A stretch of DNA of 64,000 bases from Terribacillus aidingensis (GCF_040703035.1 NZ_CP159996.1:96001-160000); one strand, 5' to 3'. Counted from the first letter of the stretch, positions 18,686 to 28,555 are shown. Notes: generated from the letters alone by a model not told the origin. Made by a program: numbers and translations.

Positions 18686-18768
18686 TCTCTTAAAAGCATA
18701 AGATGGTGAATTGATTCAAAATAAGCGCTATACGATGCACCTTAGAGGATTGATAGCTTGCTATTTAT

Positions 18769-18782
18769 TGTAAGCGCTATCA
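18769..18782. promoter_or_regulatory. CcpA cre box before the NRAMP-like transporter gene
   Basis: TGTAAGCGCTATCA is a full match to the cre consensus. It lies 18 nt before the start codon, so bound CcpA would block transcript elongation or initiation. A partial copy (ATAAGCGCTATA) is near 18720. Confidence 0.8.
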
Positions 18783-18800
18783 AATTAGGGGGTAAAAGCG

Positions 18801-20156
18801 ATGAATAAGAACTTGAAGGAAAGTGAAGCACCTGTCAAGGAAATGAAAGAAGCACCGTCTGCATTACCTAAAACATTTATGGAATACATGCGAAGTCTGG
18901 GACCGGGCCTTGTACTGGCGATGACTTTCCTTGGTACTGGGGATTTGGTCAGTTCTACAGTCTCGGGTGCGAACTACGGGTATGCGCTTTTATGGACATT
19001 GGTCGTCGCGCTGGCTGCTCGTTATTTCATGGTTTCAGCGGTAGCGAAGTATAAATTGCAGAACCGTCATGGAGATACTTCGATTCTGCAAGGATTTCAG
19101 AGAGTGTGGCGCGGGTTCCCTTTACTTCTGGGTGTTGCAATCTTGTTCCTTGGAATAGTCATTCAGATGAGCTTCCTCCGAGCATGTGCTGTTGCACTTT
19201 ATAATTTGTTTGGGGGATTCGGCGGTGAGACTTGGGGTGTCTTCCTCTTCAGTTTAGTGGTTGTCGGACTTACGTTCCTATTATTGATCAATCCAAACCA
19301 ATATAGGTTATTGGAAATGCTGGCTCGCTTTGCTTCTGTAGCCATCATTGCTGCGTTCGTTTTTGCCCTGTTCCGAATCGGTTCATTTGATGTCATCGGG
19401 TTCTTGAAGGGACTGACATTCGATATGCCGCCAAACCAAGGGCCATTCAATGCCATATTCATCGCAGTTGCTACTATAGGAGCGATTGGCGGGTCAGCTG
19501 TAAATCTGCTGTATCCTTATTTCATGGATGATAAAGGCTGGGATAAACCGAAATACCGGAAGATACAGCAATTGGACCTAATTACGGGAATGCTGCCACT
19601 CTTGGTAATCAATGTGCTTTTCTGGGTAGTAGCTGCGGAAGTATTCTATGGAACCGGCATACCAGTCAGCAATGAAAATGACTTGGCGCTTATGATGGAA
19701 TTGGCTGTTGGTCCAGCTGGTCCGACGATGCTTTGGGTCTGTCTGTTCCTAGCGGCTTTTACAAGTTTTCCGGCTCAAGCTCGCGGCTTCACTTTGCTGA
19801 TGCTTAATGGCTTTCATCTATCCGCAAAGAAGGATTATAAAAAAACAGATGAAGATCCCAAATTCCGCTACTTATCCATTGGTCTATTTCTTTTGCTTCC
19901 TATTCTTATATCGATCCCTGGAGCGCCGGACTTGGTACTGCTGAATGTATTCGGCACTAGTGTCATCACTGCTTTGATCCTTCCGCCTATTGTCGTTGGA
20001 TTGGTATTGATGACAAGCAGCCGGAAATATATGATGGATGGTTACAAAAATAGATGGTGGGAGACAGGAATCTTAGTAATTATTGCTGCTATCGGTATTT
20101 GGTCGACGGTGGAAATCATTCGTAATTTTGTCGATCAGATAAGTAAATTCATATAG
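18801..20156 (+). CDS. NRAMP-related transporter lacking the metal-binding motifs
   Basis: A 451-residue membrane protein with the NRAMP layout (GPGLVLAMTFLGTGD at the first helix, 11 hydrophobic segments). Classical NRAMP proteins bind divalent metal through DPGN in helix 1 and MPH in helix 6. Here the first is GTGD (45-48) and the second appears as SAV before the conserved Asn235, so manganese or iron transport is doubtful. NRAMP-related subfamilies with altered sites are known (for example magnesium transporters). Located directly after the threonate-type kinase and PdxA2 with its own cre box and RBS, it may import the acid sugar or a metal those enzymes need. Confidence 0.85.
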   Translation: MNKNLKESEAPVKEMKEAPSALPKTFMEYMRSLGPGLVLAMTFLGTGDLVSSTVSGANYGYALLWTLVVALAARYFMVSAVAKYKLQNRHGDTSILQGFQRVWRGFPLLLGVAILFLGIVIQMSFLRACAVALYNLFGGFGGETWGVFLFSLVVVGLTFLLLINPNQYRLLEMLARFASVAIIAAFVFALFRIGSFDVIGFLKGLTFDMPPNQGPFNAIFIAVATIGAIGGSAVNLLYPYFMDDKGWDKPKYRKIQQLDLITGMLPLLVINVLFWVVAAEVFYGTGIPVSNENDLALMMELAVGPAGPTMLWVCLFLAAFTSFPAQARGFTLLMLNGFHLSAKKDYKKTDEDPKFRYLSIGLFLLLPILISIPGAPDLVLLNVFGTSVITALILPPIVVGLVLMTSSRKYMMDGYKNRWWETGILVIIAAIGIWSTVEIIRNFVDQISKFI

Positions 20157-20192
20157 AAAAAAGAATCCGGTATTTACCGGATTCTTTTTTTT
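20157..20192 (+). terminator. terminator of the acid-sugar operon
   Basis: A 12-bp perfect stem AAGAATCCGGTA / TACCGGATTCTT with a 2-nt loop and eight T follows the transporter stop codon. Confidence 0.92.
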
Positions 20193-20701
20193 ATATGTCA
20201 TAAGTCTTGTGAAGGATATGAATAAGAGGGTTAAAAGTCCTTTTAATAGATAAGTTAGCTGCTGAAGTGGGGAATACGATAAAAGGGGTATTTATATGTA
20301 TATATTTCCCATATACTCGCGTTTAAGTTCTCTTCTGAGGGTTAGAGTTATAATAGATGAGATTAAAAAGAGCTTAGTTTCGCAGCTTTCGTATAAAAGA
20401 TAAACATGAAAGTGTACTGTATTAGCTAAATATAAATCTTTTGAACTGAGTACAAGGTTTTGATTGTACGATTGATTAATTATTAAATCTTAAATTAACA
20501 GAAAATTATTACTATTATCCCGCAGGAAATCCCATCATCTACGCATATGCTCCTCTTTTCTCCCGACACTCTTCCCGTAACCGACAGAATCTCGTAATCT
20601 ATCTATAACATCTGAGCGATATTACATAATCTGTCATTTAACAGGCGGAGGTGGATAAGGTTAACGGGCAGGACCAAATCAGGGAAAAGGAGAATGAGAA
20701 G
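20193..20701. other. 500-nt AT-rich gap before the protease gene
   Basis: No recognised gene or RNA. A 35-codon reading frame (20296-20403, ATG preceded by AAAAGGGG) is possible but unsupported by any family. The stretch probably holds the promoter and control sites of the protease gene; stationary-phase regulators usually bind such regions, but I see no definite site. Confidence 0.4.
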
Positions 20702-23700
20702 ATGCAAAAACGAATGGCAAAATGGCTCAGTATTCTGGCGGTCGGTGTTTTTCTCTTGTCCTTGCTTTCTCCTACAGCTTCACGAGCACAGTCTTCTGAG
20801 CGAACTTCTGTAAAAGCGAGTGAGGGTGTAGCAGCGAAGGTGGACAAGGATGTTACGTCGCAGTTCAAAGCGGATGAGCAGGTGACGTATCTAGTTAAGT
20901 TAAAGGAACAGGCGGATACGAAGAAGGCTGCAGAGATTGCTGTCGAGAAGGCGAAGAAGCAGTCTGCGAGTTTGTCTGCCAAGGAAGAGAAGCGCATCCA
21001 AAACTCAGCTGTTGTCAGCGATTTGCGGGTGACTGCAGATGCTTCTCAAGCAATTTTGCTTGATTACTTGAAGCAGGCAAAGGACAAGGGCGTTGTAAAG
21101 GATTATGACTCTTACTATATCGTCAATGCATTAAAGGTAACCAGCTCCAAAGAGGTGATGGAGGAGATTGCTGCTTCTGAGGAAGTGGAGAAAATCCTGC
21201 CAAACAGAGAGCGTAAAATTCTCGAGCCTGCAAAAGCAGAAGAAAAGCAGGTTGCCGCTTTGGCTGAGGAAGTCGAAGCTTGGGGCGTAGAAAGGGTCGG
21301 AGCACCTGCGGTATGGCAGGAAACTGGCTTGGATGGAACGGGTGTCGTTATCGGCGGATTGGATACTGGTGTGCAGTATGATCATCCTGCACTATTGGAT
21401 AAATACCGCGGCTATGACCCAGCTGATCCGGATAATGTTTCCCATGAATTCAACTGGTATGATGCGGTCGATGGGGAAGCAGTACCGTATGATGACTTGG
21501 ATCACGGTACACATACAATCGGTACAGCTGTCGGTGCAGAACCTGATGGCTCTCAGGATATTGGGGTTGCACCAGGTGCAAAATGGATTGCGGTAAAAGC
21601 TTTCCATCCTGATACCGGACAGGGGCAAACAACGGATGCCATCTTGCTCGATGCGGCTGAATGGATGCTTGCACCAAAGGATGAAGAAGGCAATCCGCAT
21701 CCGGAGCAGGCGCCAGATATCGTCAATAACTCTTGGGGCGGCGGTCCAGGATTGGATGAATGGTATAGGGATGTTGTCCAAACCTGGCGAAATGCTGGTA
21801 TCGTCCCAGTATTCTCCGCTGGTAATGACGGGGACGGAGACGCAACAGTGTCAGCACCTTCCAATTATCCAGAGTCGATCTCAGTCGCTGCGACGGATAG
21901 TGAAGATGGATTGGCCAGTTTCTCCTCTCGAGGCCCTTCGCCTTATGAAGGAGAAATCAAGCCGGATATTGCTGCTCCTGGGGTGAGCGTCTACTCCTCG
22001 GTAAGCGGCAGTGAGTATAGTGCCTCTTTCAGCGGCACCTCAATGGCAGCTCCGCATATAAGCGGTGTCATTGCTTTGCTTCTGCAGGCAGACAGCTCGC
22101 TGACAGTCGATGAGATCGAAACGATCTTGTACGATACAGCTGATCGCCAGACGAGCAGTGAGTATCCAGATGAAATCAATGAAGGATTCGGCCACGGTAT
22201 TGTGAATGCATACTTGGCTGTATCCACGATTGCGACTGGTGTCGGAGAAATCAATGGTAACGTCTATCAGGATGGCGAGGACGAAGAACCTGCTGTCATT
22301 ACACATGAAGCAGTGTCAGAAGTGTATCAGGGTGTTGCCACGCCACTCACAGCAGAAGTAACAGATAACATCAGCGCAGACACGGTAACGCTTCAATACA
22401 AAAAGGATGAGGGAGAATGGCAATCTGTTGAGGCAGCGCTTGTAGAAGGAAATGCAGCAAGCGGTACGTTTCAAGCGGTGCTGCCAGCGGAAGCGACAAC
22501 AGGTGACTCACTCGCATATAAATTTGTCGTGACCGACTTTGGCGGCAATACAACAGAGACGGATACGTACGAAGTGGAGCTCATTGCACCACTGACAGTT
22601 GGCTATAGCCAGGACTTTGAAGAGGAGCCATCTGGCTGGACATCATTTGGTGATCAGAACTCCTGGGAGTGGGGAGCCCCAGCTGACGGCCCTGAGGCAG
22701 CAGCTTCTGGCGAGAATGTATACGGAACAGGTGCTTATCCAAACAATGCAGATGCGACTTTGCTAGCTCCGCCGGTAGCAGTGCCAGAGGATGGAGAAGC
22801 GTATTTGCAGTTCCAAACATGGTTCGACTTGGAAAGCCGTTATGATTATGGCCATGTGGTCGTTTCGACGGACAAGGAGAGCTGGGAGCAGGTAGGCACG
22901 TACAATGGAGCAAATGGAGCTTGGTCTGCTGAACAAATCGATTTGGGTGACTTTGCCGGACAAACGGTTTACGTAGGTTTCCATCTGGAGACGGACGGAA
23001 GCATCAGCAAACAAGGCTGGTATATCGATGATGTAGCCATTTCGGATTCCTCTAACACCTCTGCCTCGATTATGAAAGATACAAAGAAGGTGAAAGAGGA
23101 CGCAAAGCAGACAAAGGATAGTGCAAAGAGTAAGAAGAAGGTAGATGCGAAGAAGCTTGCTCCAACACCGATCAAAAATGTACAAGGTCCAACGCTGCCG
23201 GATGGAAAAGCAGATCCATCTGATATCAGCCCAGCTGCTTTACCGGTTGATGCAACAGTGACAGTACAAGAAACGGGCCGGAGCGTACAGACGGATCCAG
23301 CAGATGGCAGCTATCGCTTGCTGCAGGCTGCAGGTGATGTGACATTGGAGGCTTCCGCATACGGCTTCCACTCCAGCACAGCACCAGTAACCGTAACAGA
23401 GGGATCTGCCGTTACACAGAATTTCACGCTGGACCCTATTGCGGAAGGAACAGTTTCAGGCACTGTGACGAATTCCCAAACAGGTGAACCGATTGCTGGT
23501 GCCAACGTATATGTAGTCGAGGATGCGGCCATACAACCAGTACAAACCGATGAGAGCGGGGCGTATACGCTGACTGCTTATGAAGGAACGTACACACTTA
23601 AAATCACGGCACCATCCTTCAAAGGAGCAGAATTCGAAGTCACGGTGAATGCGGATGAAGCGACAGAACAAAACGTTGAGCTGGAGCCATTCATCGGATT

Positions 23701-25024
23701 TGCAGGAGAGATCGGCTATGATGATGGAACTGCTGAGAATGCACATGCCTTCTATGATGGCGGAAATGGCTGGGCAGTTAAATTCACGCTGGCGGAAGGG
23801 CAATCTTCAGCACAGGTGACAGGCGGATTATTCCGTTTCTGGGATGAAAGCTTCCCGACACCAGGAGGCACGAACTTTGCAGTTGAAATCTATGATGATT
23901 CCGGTGAAGACGGTGCACCAGGTAAGAAGCTCGCCGGACCAATTACTGGGGAAGCACTCCGGAATGGAGAATGGACTCAGGTTGATTTGGCGGGAGAAGG
24001 CGTTGTAGTAGATTCTGATTTCTATATTCTTTATGTCCAAACAGATCCGAATCCGAATACTCCTGCATTGGCGACGGATGAAGACGGAGAATTCTCCGGC
24101 CGCAGCTGGCAGAACGTAGGTGGGGAATGGAGCCCTGTGCCGGAAGAGGACGGGAACTACATGATTCGTGCTCTTGTTGATTACGAAGCACAATCTCCAG
24201 TCATCACGTCGCCTGCACCAGACACAGTCACGAAAGAAGACAGTGTGACAGTGGAAGGGACAGCCGCACCTGGCGGGACAGTAGAGATCAGTAATAACGG
24301 TGAGGCTGCTGTGTCAGTAGAAGCATCGGATGAAGGAGCTTTTGCAGCGGAAGTAGAGCTGACAGAAGGGGAAAACAGTCTGACAGCCGTCACAAAACTG
24401 GAAAATGGCAGCACAGCCCCATCTGAACCAGTGACGATAATCCGGGATCAAACGGCACCGGAATTAACGATTACAGCACCGGTAGATGGTTCCAAGACAA
24501 ATAAAGAGACGGTAACTGTTACAGGGACAGCATCAGATGATTATTTGAACAAGCTGACAATCAATGGTGCGAAAACAGATGTAAATGAAGACGGGACTTT
24601 CTCCAAACGTATCCTATTGGATGAGGGCGTCAATGAAATTAAAGTAGTCGCGACAGATGAGGCAGGAAATAAAGCAAGGAAAGTTATCGAGCTGGAAGCA
24701 GACTACACTGCGCCTGTACTGGGAAATGTGAAGCCAGATCAGGATGCAGAAGTGCAGCCTGGTGAAACAGTTGTGATCTCCTTCGAATCAGAGCCTGGTC
24801 TAGAGGATGCGACCTTCTACTTGAAGGCACCGCTGACCAATTTCCGGACATCATCCCAAGCTACAGAGCTGCCGATGAGGGAAACCGAAGATGGCCTTTA
24901 TGTAGGCTACTGGACAGCAACGTCATCTGCGAAACTAGATGGAGCGGATGTGGTCGTGAAAGCAACAGATGCATTCGGGAATGAGACGGAAGCAACTGCA
25001 GCTGGAAAGGTATTTGTGGAATAA
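20702..25024 (+). CDS. bpr: secreted S8 serine protease, bacillopeptidase F-like
   Basis: A 1440-residue secreted subtilase, the length of B. subtilis bacillopeptidase F (1433). A signal peptide ends near residue 29 (SRA-QS). A propeptide follows (about 50-175). The S8 domain has Asp221 (GLDTGV), His268 (DHGTHTIGT) and Ser447 (SGTSMAAPH). After it come a jelly-roll/MAM-like domain (about 590-770), a Lys-rich linker, two carboxypeptidase-regulatory-like repeats (about 830-985) and Ig-like modules to the end. The ATG at 20702 has AAAAGGAG 9 nt upstream; the GTG at 20651 would add 17 charged residues ahead of the signal. Role: extracellular protein degradation. Confidence 0.88.
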   Translation: MQKRMAKWLSILAVGVFLLSLLSPTASRAQSSERTSVKASEGVAAKVDKDVTSQFKADEQVTYLVKLKEQADTKKAAEIAVEKAKKQSASLSAKEEKRIQNSAVVSDLRVTADASQAILLDYLKQAKDKGVVKDYDSYYIVNALKVTSSKEVMEEIAASEEVEKILPNRERKILEPAKAEEKQVAALAEEVEAWGVERVGAPAVWQETGLDGTGVVIGGLDTGVQYDHPALLDKYRGYDPADPDNVSHEFNWYDAVDGEAVPYDDLDHGTHTIGTAVGAEPDGSQDIGVAPGAKWIAVKAFHPDTGQGQTTDAILLDAAEWMLAPKDEEGNPHPEQAPDIVNNSWGGGPGLDEWYRDVVQTWRNAGIVPVFSAGNDGDGDATVSAPSNYPESISVAATDSEDGLASFSSRGPSPYEGEIKPDIAAPGVSVYSSVSGSEYSASFSGTSMAAPHISGVIALLLQADSSLTVDEIETILYDTADRQTSSEYPDEINEGFGHGIVNAYLAVSTIATGVGEINGNVYQDGEDEEPAVITHEAVSEVYQGVATPLTAEVTDNISADTVTLQYKKDEGEWQSVEAALVEGNAASGTFQAVLPAEATTGDSLAYKFVVTDFGGNTTETDTYEVELIAPLTVGYSQDFEEEPSGWTSFGDQNSWEWGAPADGPEAAASGENVYGTGAYPNNADATLLAPPVAVPEDGEAYLQFQTWFDLESRYDYGHVVVSTDKESWEQVGTYNGANGAWSAEQIDLGDFAGQTVYVGFHLETDGSISKQGWYIDDVAISDSSNTSASIMKDTKKVKEDAKQTKDSAKSKKKVDAKKLAPTPIKNVQGPTLPDGKADPSDISPAALPVDATVTVQETGRSVQTDPADGSYRLLQAAGDVTLEASAYGFHSSTAPVTVTEGSAVTQNFTLDPIAEGTVSGTVTNSQTGEPIAGANVYVVEDAAIQPVQTDESGAYTLTAYEGTYTLKITAPSFKGAEFEVTVNADEATEQNVELEPFIGFAGEIGYDDGTAENAHAFYDGGNGWAVKFTLAEGQSSAQVTGGLFRFWDESFPTPGGTNFAVEIYDDSGEDGAPGKKLAGPITGEALRNGEWTQVDLAGEGVVVDSDFYILYVQTDPNPNTPALATDEDGEFSGRSWQNVGGEWSPVPEEDGNYMIRALVDYEAQSPVITSPAPDTVTKEDSVTVEGTAAPGGTVEISNNGEAAVSVEASDEGAFAAEVELTEGENSLTAVTKLENGSTAPSEPVTIIRDQTAPELTITAPVDGSKTNKETVTVTGTASDDYLNKLTINGAKTDVNEDGTFSKRILLDEGVNEIKVVATDEAGNKARKVIELEADYTAPVLGNVKPDQDAEVQPGETVVISFESEPGLEDATFYLKAPLTNFRTSSQATELPMRETEDGLYVGYWTATSSAKLDGADVVVKATDAFGNETEATAAGKVFVE

Positions 25025-25027
25025 CGA

Positions 25028-25068
25028 AGAAGAGGCTTCTCCGAATTATTGGAGAGGCCCTTCTTTTT
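25028..25068 (+). terminator. terminator of the protease gene
   Basis: GAAGAGGCTTCTCC can pair with GGAGAGGCCCTTC around an 8-nt loop, followed by TTTTT, directly after the stop codon. Confidence 0.8.
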
Positions 25069-25222
25069 ATCGTTAATCATCGATACGACATCGCTTTTAA
25101 GCTTTCGGACACAAGATTGAGGAATAGCTTCATGAAAGAATATGGAAGACGGAACTGGCGCAAAGGGTATGTACCATTAGGATTAACCCTTGTCTAGTTT
25201 AATTCACTAATAATAATTAGGC

Positions 25223-25768
25223 TTACACTTTCCTTAATATAAAGAAGAAAGCTTTATCTGGAAATTGTTCTTTTATATCCATAATACCTAAAAGCGTGTT
25301 TGCATCAACTTTTCTAAAAACATCTATTATCCCTTTATTGTCGTAGATCATTGCTGAGGTAACTTTCCCTCTATGTTTTACTTTTCGTAACCTTGCTTTA
25401 CTCTTATTTGTTTTTAGGATAGGTCGTAATATTGTCATAGATGAGGGGAGGATTTTCTTGGGAATGTTATGCAAGCTTTGCAAAAGAAAATTGATAGGAA
25501 GCAAATTTGGATTAATAGTATAGAGAACCTCATTACTTTTTTTGAAAACTAAAGGGTGGACATGTTCTTCATCGATAAATTCTTTTCCGTACCAACCTGA
25601 TGCTGTTAAAAGTCCCTCCAGTGGGTGTCCAGTTACGATTTCTTCTCCTTTCCACATCCCAATCATTTCTTCTGGCTCAACAATATCCAGCTGATCATAA
25701 AAAGCAAGGGCATCTTCTTGTGATGTACCATTACGTAATATTACGTTTAGGAGATCGATATTCTCCAT
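25223..25768 (-). CDS. GXWXG / DUF4334 domain protein
   Basis: A 181-residue protein. The N-terminal part carries the GXWXG-type stretch (MIGMWKGEEIVTGHPLEGLL near residues 37-56), and the C-terminal half matches DUF4334 (MIYDNKGIIDVFRKVD, LLGIMD). Function is unknown; members are cytoplasmic and sometimes fused or adjacent to oxidoreductases. The ATG at 25768 follows AAAGGAG by 8 nt; the longer frame upstream lacks an RBS. It stands alone between the protease and gabD. Confidence 0.82.
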   Translation of the reverse strand: MENIDLLNVILRNGTSQEDALAFYDQLDIVEPEEMIGMWKGEEIVTGHPLEGLLTASGWYGKEFIDEEHVHPLVFKKSNEVLYTINPNLLPINFLLQSLHNIPKKILPSSMTILRPILKTNKSKARLRKVKHRGKVTSAMIYDNKGIIDVFRKVDANTLLGIMDIKEQFPDKAFFFILRKV

Positions 25769-25872
25769 CTGTCCAACTCCTTTGTGATAAAGATATTTCA
25801 AGACCAATCTAATAGTATCATAGGATTTATTCTGGACATGCTGCAGTGACAACTAATGCTAAAGATATAAGA

Positions 25873-25905
25873 AGAAGGACCCGTCAGTGACGGGTCCTTC
25901 TTTTA
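25873..25905. terminator. terminator of gabD
   Basis: A perfect 14-bp stem AGAAGGACCCGTCA / TGACGGGTCCTTCT with a single-base loop lies at the 3' end of the minus-strand gabD; T-rich on the right and A-rich on the left, so it works in either direction. Confidence 0.8.
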
Positions 25906-27291
25906 TATACCGATTGAGATATATTTTGTTTCCAGATAAGGCTCAATTCCTTCGATTCCGCCTTCGCGGCCGACGCCGCTTTCCTTCATACCGCCAAATG
26001 GAGCTTGAACGGCAGATGGACCGCCGTCATTCCAGCCGACAATACCATATTTCAGGTTCTCGGCAATATACAGTCCGCGGCGATAGTTTTCTGTGAAGAA
26101 GTATGCCGCCAAGCCATATGGTGTATCATTTGCCAGACGAATCGCTTCATCGATTTCTGTATAAGTGGTAATCGGAGCAACTGGCCCGAATGTTTCCTCA
26201 TGCATGATGTCCATGTCATCCGTTACGTGATCAAGAACAGTCGGATTGACGAAGAAGTAGCCTTTGTCGGCATCTGCATTATACGTGCCGCCAGTAAGGA
26301 CTTTAGCGCCTTTGGACTTTGCATCATCAATTTGAGCCACAATTTTATCAAAGCCTTTCTTATTGATGACAGGGCCGATTGCTACACCTTCTTCTGTACC
26401 AAGACCTACCTTCATTTCGGATACAGCTTTAGTGAAGGCTGTTGTAAATTCGTCTTTTATGGATTCGTGGACGAGCAGTCTATTGGCACAAACACATGTC
26501 TGTCCCGCGTTCCGGAATTTTGATGCCAGGGCATGCTTCACAGCACGGTCAATATCTGCAAACTCATCAACAATAAGCGGAGCATGTCCGCCGAGCTCCA
26601 TGGATACATGCTTGACACTATCGGCGCTCTGTTTCATGAGCAGTTTGCCGACAGGAGTAGAGCCGGTAAAGGAAATCTTCCGGATATGAGGGTGCTCGGT
26701 GAAGATTTTCCCTACCATCTCGCCATCAGCATTTACATATTGGATAACGTCTTCCGGAATTCCGACTTCATGAGCCATTTCGACTAACCGTATGGCTGTC
26801 AGCGGTGTATCTGGTGCGGGTTTGATAATGAATGTACAGCCCGCAGCTAATGCTGGAGCAGCTTTTCTTGTAATCATTGCTGCTGGGAAATTCCAAGGTG
26901 TGATTGCGGCTACTGGACCGACTGCTTCCCGAGTTACCAGCAAACGCTTATCGGTAGTGGAGGCAGGGATGGTACGGCCGTATACACGTTTTGCTTCTTC
27001 TGCAAACCATTCGATATAGCCAGCTGCATATAATACTTCACCTTCTGACTCTTTTAGCGGCTTGCCGTTTTCTTCTGTCATCAATGCAGCAAGCTCTGCT
27101 TTGTTTTCTATCATCTTGTCATGCCAAGCGCGGAGGAGCTTACTGCGTTCCGTTGCAGAAGTTCGGGACCAGGAAGGGAAGGCTTGATTGATTTTTTCTA
27201 TTTTCTCGTTTATTGCTTCTTCTGAATCGATTGTTACTCTTTTGATCAATTCACCGGTGGCTGGATTCGTTACATCGAATGTTTCAGTCAT
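25903..27291 (-). CDS. gabD: NAD(P)-dependent succinate-semialdehyde dehydrogenase
   Basis: A 462-residue aldehyde dehydrogenase. The nucleotide-binding TPWNFPAAM is at 131-139, the FTGSTPVGK loop at 208-216, Glu232 in MELGGHAP, and the catalytic Cys266 in [11 protein letters not shown]. The sequence pattern, including the second Cys at 268, fits the GabD subfamily, which oxidises succinate semialdehyde to succinate in GABA degradation. No gabT or gabR lies nearby, so it appears to be a single gene. Other aldehydes remain possible substrates. Confidence 0.9.
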   Translation of the reverse strand: MTETFDVTNPATGELIKRVTIDSEEAINEKIEKINQAFPSWSRTSATERSKLLRAWHDKMIENKAELAALMTEENGKPLKESEGEVLYAAGYIEWFAEEAKRVYGRTIPASTTDKRLLVTREAVGPVAAITPWNFPAAMITRKAAPALAAGCTFIIKPAPDTPLTAIRLVEMAHEVGIPEDVIQYVNADGEMVGKIFTEHPHIRKISFTGSTPVGKLLMKQSADSVKHVSMELGGHAPLIVDEFADIDRAVKHALASKFRNAGQTCVCANRLLVHESIKDEFTTAFTKAVSEMKVGLGTEEGVAIGPVINKKGFDKIVAQIDDAKSKGAKVLTGGTYNADADKGYFFVNPTVLDHVTDDMDIMHEETFGPVAPITTYTEIDEAIRLANDTPYGLAAYFFTENYRRGLYIAENLKYGIVGWNDGGPSAVQAPFGGMKESGVGREGGIEGIEPYLETKYISIGI

Positions 27292-27536
27292 GTCGAACGC
27301 CCCTTTTCTTGTTTATTTCATAGTAAAAGCATAACAAGGATTTTTTCTATCAGACAAAAAAATGCTCACAATTTTTGATGTTCATGTTTATATTCCTGTT
27401 TTGAGAGGAAAATATGCAAGAAGAACAGAAGTGATAAAAATAGCTATAAACGTTGATGTAACGGGGTTTTTGGCAAGAGAGAAGGGGTGTAATCTACTGA
27501 TTAATTATCTGAATTAAAAGAAATTAAGAAAGTGGG

Positions 27537-27566
27537 TTTACAAAGCCTTGCATTCCTGTATATAAT
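27537..27566 (+). promoter_or_regulatory. sigma-A promoter of the tRNA array
   Basis: TTTACA (27537-27542), 18-bp spacer, TATAAT (27561-27566), about 55 nt before the first tRNA. The gap 27292-27620 has nothing else that I can identify. Confidence 0.7.
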
Positions 27567-27620
27567 AACTCTTGTCAGTTTCGAGTTACGAAAAACGTAA
27601 CGATGAAAAACAGACATCCT

Positions 27621-27692
27621 GGCCCGTTGGTCAAGCGGTTAAGACACCGCCCTTTCACGGCGGTAACACGGGTTCGAATCCCGTACGGGTCA
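27621..27692 (+). tRNA. tRNA-Glu (TTC)
   Basis: Acceptor GGCCCGT / ACGGGTC, anticodon stem CCGCC/GGCGG with loop CTTTCAC, TPsiC arm GGTTCGAATCC. First of nine tandem tRNAs; CCA not encoded. Confidence 0.95.
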
Positions 27693-27702
27693 TCAAGTTT
27701 TT

Positions 27703-27778
27703 GGAGGATTAGCTCAGCTGGGAGAGCATCTGCCTTACAAGCAGAGGGTCGGCGGTTCGAGCCCGTCATCCTCCACCA
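27703..27778 (+). tRNA. tRNA-Val (TAC)
   Basis: Acceptor GGAGGAT / ATCCTCC with encoded ACCA; anticodon loop CTTACAA gives TAC; GGTTCGAGCCC in the TPsiC arm. Confidence 0.95.
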
Positions 27779-27805
27779 CTTGCTTAAAAAAGTAATTAAA
27801 AAGTG

Positions 27806-27834
27806 TTGACAAGTTGTTTGGATAATGATATGAT
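27806..27834 (+). promoter_or_regulatory. second sigma-A promoter inside the tRNA array
   Basis: TTGACA (27806-27811), exactly 17 bp, TATGAT (27829-27834): a near-consensus promoter between tRNA-Val and tRNA-Thr, likely giving extra transcription of the seven distal tRNAs. Confidence 0.8.
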
Positions 27835-27872
27835 ATCATTCGTGACGTTCGAGTCAATGAATTAAATAACTT

Positions 27873-27948
<76 letters not shown>

Positions 27949-27956
27949 CTTATGCT

Positions 27957-28042
27957 GGAGGGATAGCGAAGTTGGCCAAACGCGGCGGACTGTAAATCCG
28001 CTCCCATCGGGTTCGTAGGTTCGAGTCCTACTCCCTCCACCA
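27957..28042 (+). tRNA. tRNA-Tyr (GTA)
   Basis: An 86-nt class II tRNA with a long variable arm; acceptor GGAGGGA / TCCCTCC with ACCA; anticodon GTA in CGGACTGTAAATCCG. Confidence 0.95.
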
Positions 28043-28047
28043 TTTAT

Positions 28048-28121
28048 TGGGCTATAGCCAAGCGGTAAGGCAACGGGTTTTGGTCCCGTGATCGTTGGTT
28101 CGAATCCAGCTAGCCCAGCCA
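28048..28121 (+). tRNA. tRNA-Gln (TTG)
   Basis: Acceptor TGGGCTA / TAGCCCA with encoded GCCA; anticodon stem ACGGG/CCCGT, loop TTTTGGT giving TTG. Confidence 0.95.
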
Positions 28122-28148
28122 TTTACTTCTTTTCAATAGAATGTTTTT

Positions 28149-28221
28149 GAGCCATTAGCTCAGTTGGTAGAGCATCTGACTTTTAATCAGAGGGTCGAAG
28201 GTTCGAGTCCTTCATGGCTCA
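28149..28221 (+). tRNA. tRNA-Lys (TTT)
   Basis: Acceptor GAGCCAT / ATGGCTC; anticodon loop CTTTTAA giving TTT; TPsiC GGTTCGAGTCC. CCA not encoded. Confidence 0.95.
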
Positions 28222-28256
28222 CTTTATAGATCAGTTCCAGTAACTGTTTCTATTAC

Positions 28257-28336
28257 GCGGGTGTGGTGGAATTGGCAGACACGCTAGACTTAGGATCTAG
28301 TGCTTCGGCGTGGGGGTTCAAGTCCCTCCACCCGCA
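28257..28336 (+). tRNA. tRNA-Leu (TAG)
   Basis: Class II tRNA; acceptor GCGGGTG / CACCCGC; anticodon stem CTAGA/TCTAG, loop CTTAGGA giving TAG; variable arm TGCTTCGGCG. Confidence 0.95.
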
Positions 28337-28357
28337 TCATCATTACTATACTGCTGA

Positions 28358-28432
28358 GCGGAAGTAGTTCAGTGGTAGAACACCACCTTGCCAAGGTGGG
28401 GGTCGCGGGTTCAAATCCCGTCTTCCGCTCCA
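28358..28432 (+). tRNA. tRNA-Gly (GCC)
   Basis: Acceptor GCGGAAG / CTTCCGC with encoded TCCA; anticodon GCC in ACCTTGCCAAGGT. Confidence 0.95.
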
Positions 28433-28435
28433 TAT

Positions 28436-28508
28436 GGGGCCTTAGCTCAGCTGGGAGAGCGCCTGCCTTGCACGCAGGAGGTCAGCGGTTCGATCCCGCT
28501 AGGCTCCA
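28436..28508 (+). tRNA. tRNA-Ala (TGC)
   Basis: Acceptor GGGGCCT / AGGCTCC with a G-T pair; anticodon stem CCTGC/GCAGG, loop CTTGCAC giving TGC. Last of the array. Confidence 0.94.
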
Positions 28509-28518
28509 CTCATATGAA

Positions 28519-28547
28519 AAATCGTCCATCTGGGCGGTTTTTTTTTT
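28519..28547 (+). terminator. terminator of the tRNA array
   Basis: AAATCGTCC / GGGCGGTTT (9 bp, two G-U pairs) with a 4-nt loop and ten T, 10 nt after tRNA-Ala. Confidence 0.85.
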
Positions 28548-28555
28548 CATTTTTC

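Noticed and set aside
20651..20701. GTG start at 20651 for the protease
   Set aside because: It would put 17 charged residues before the signal peptide; ATG 20702 has a proper RBS and starts a normal signal sequence.
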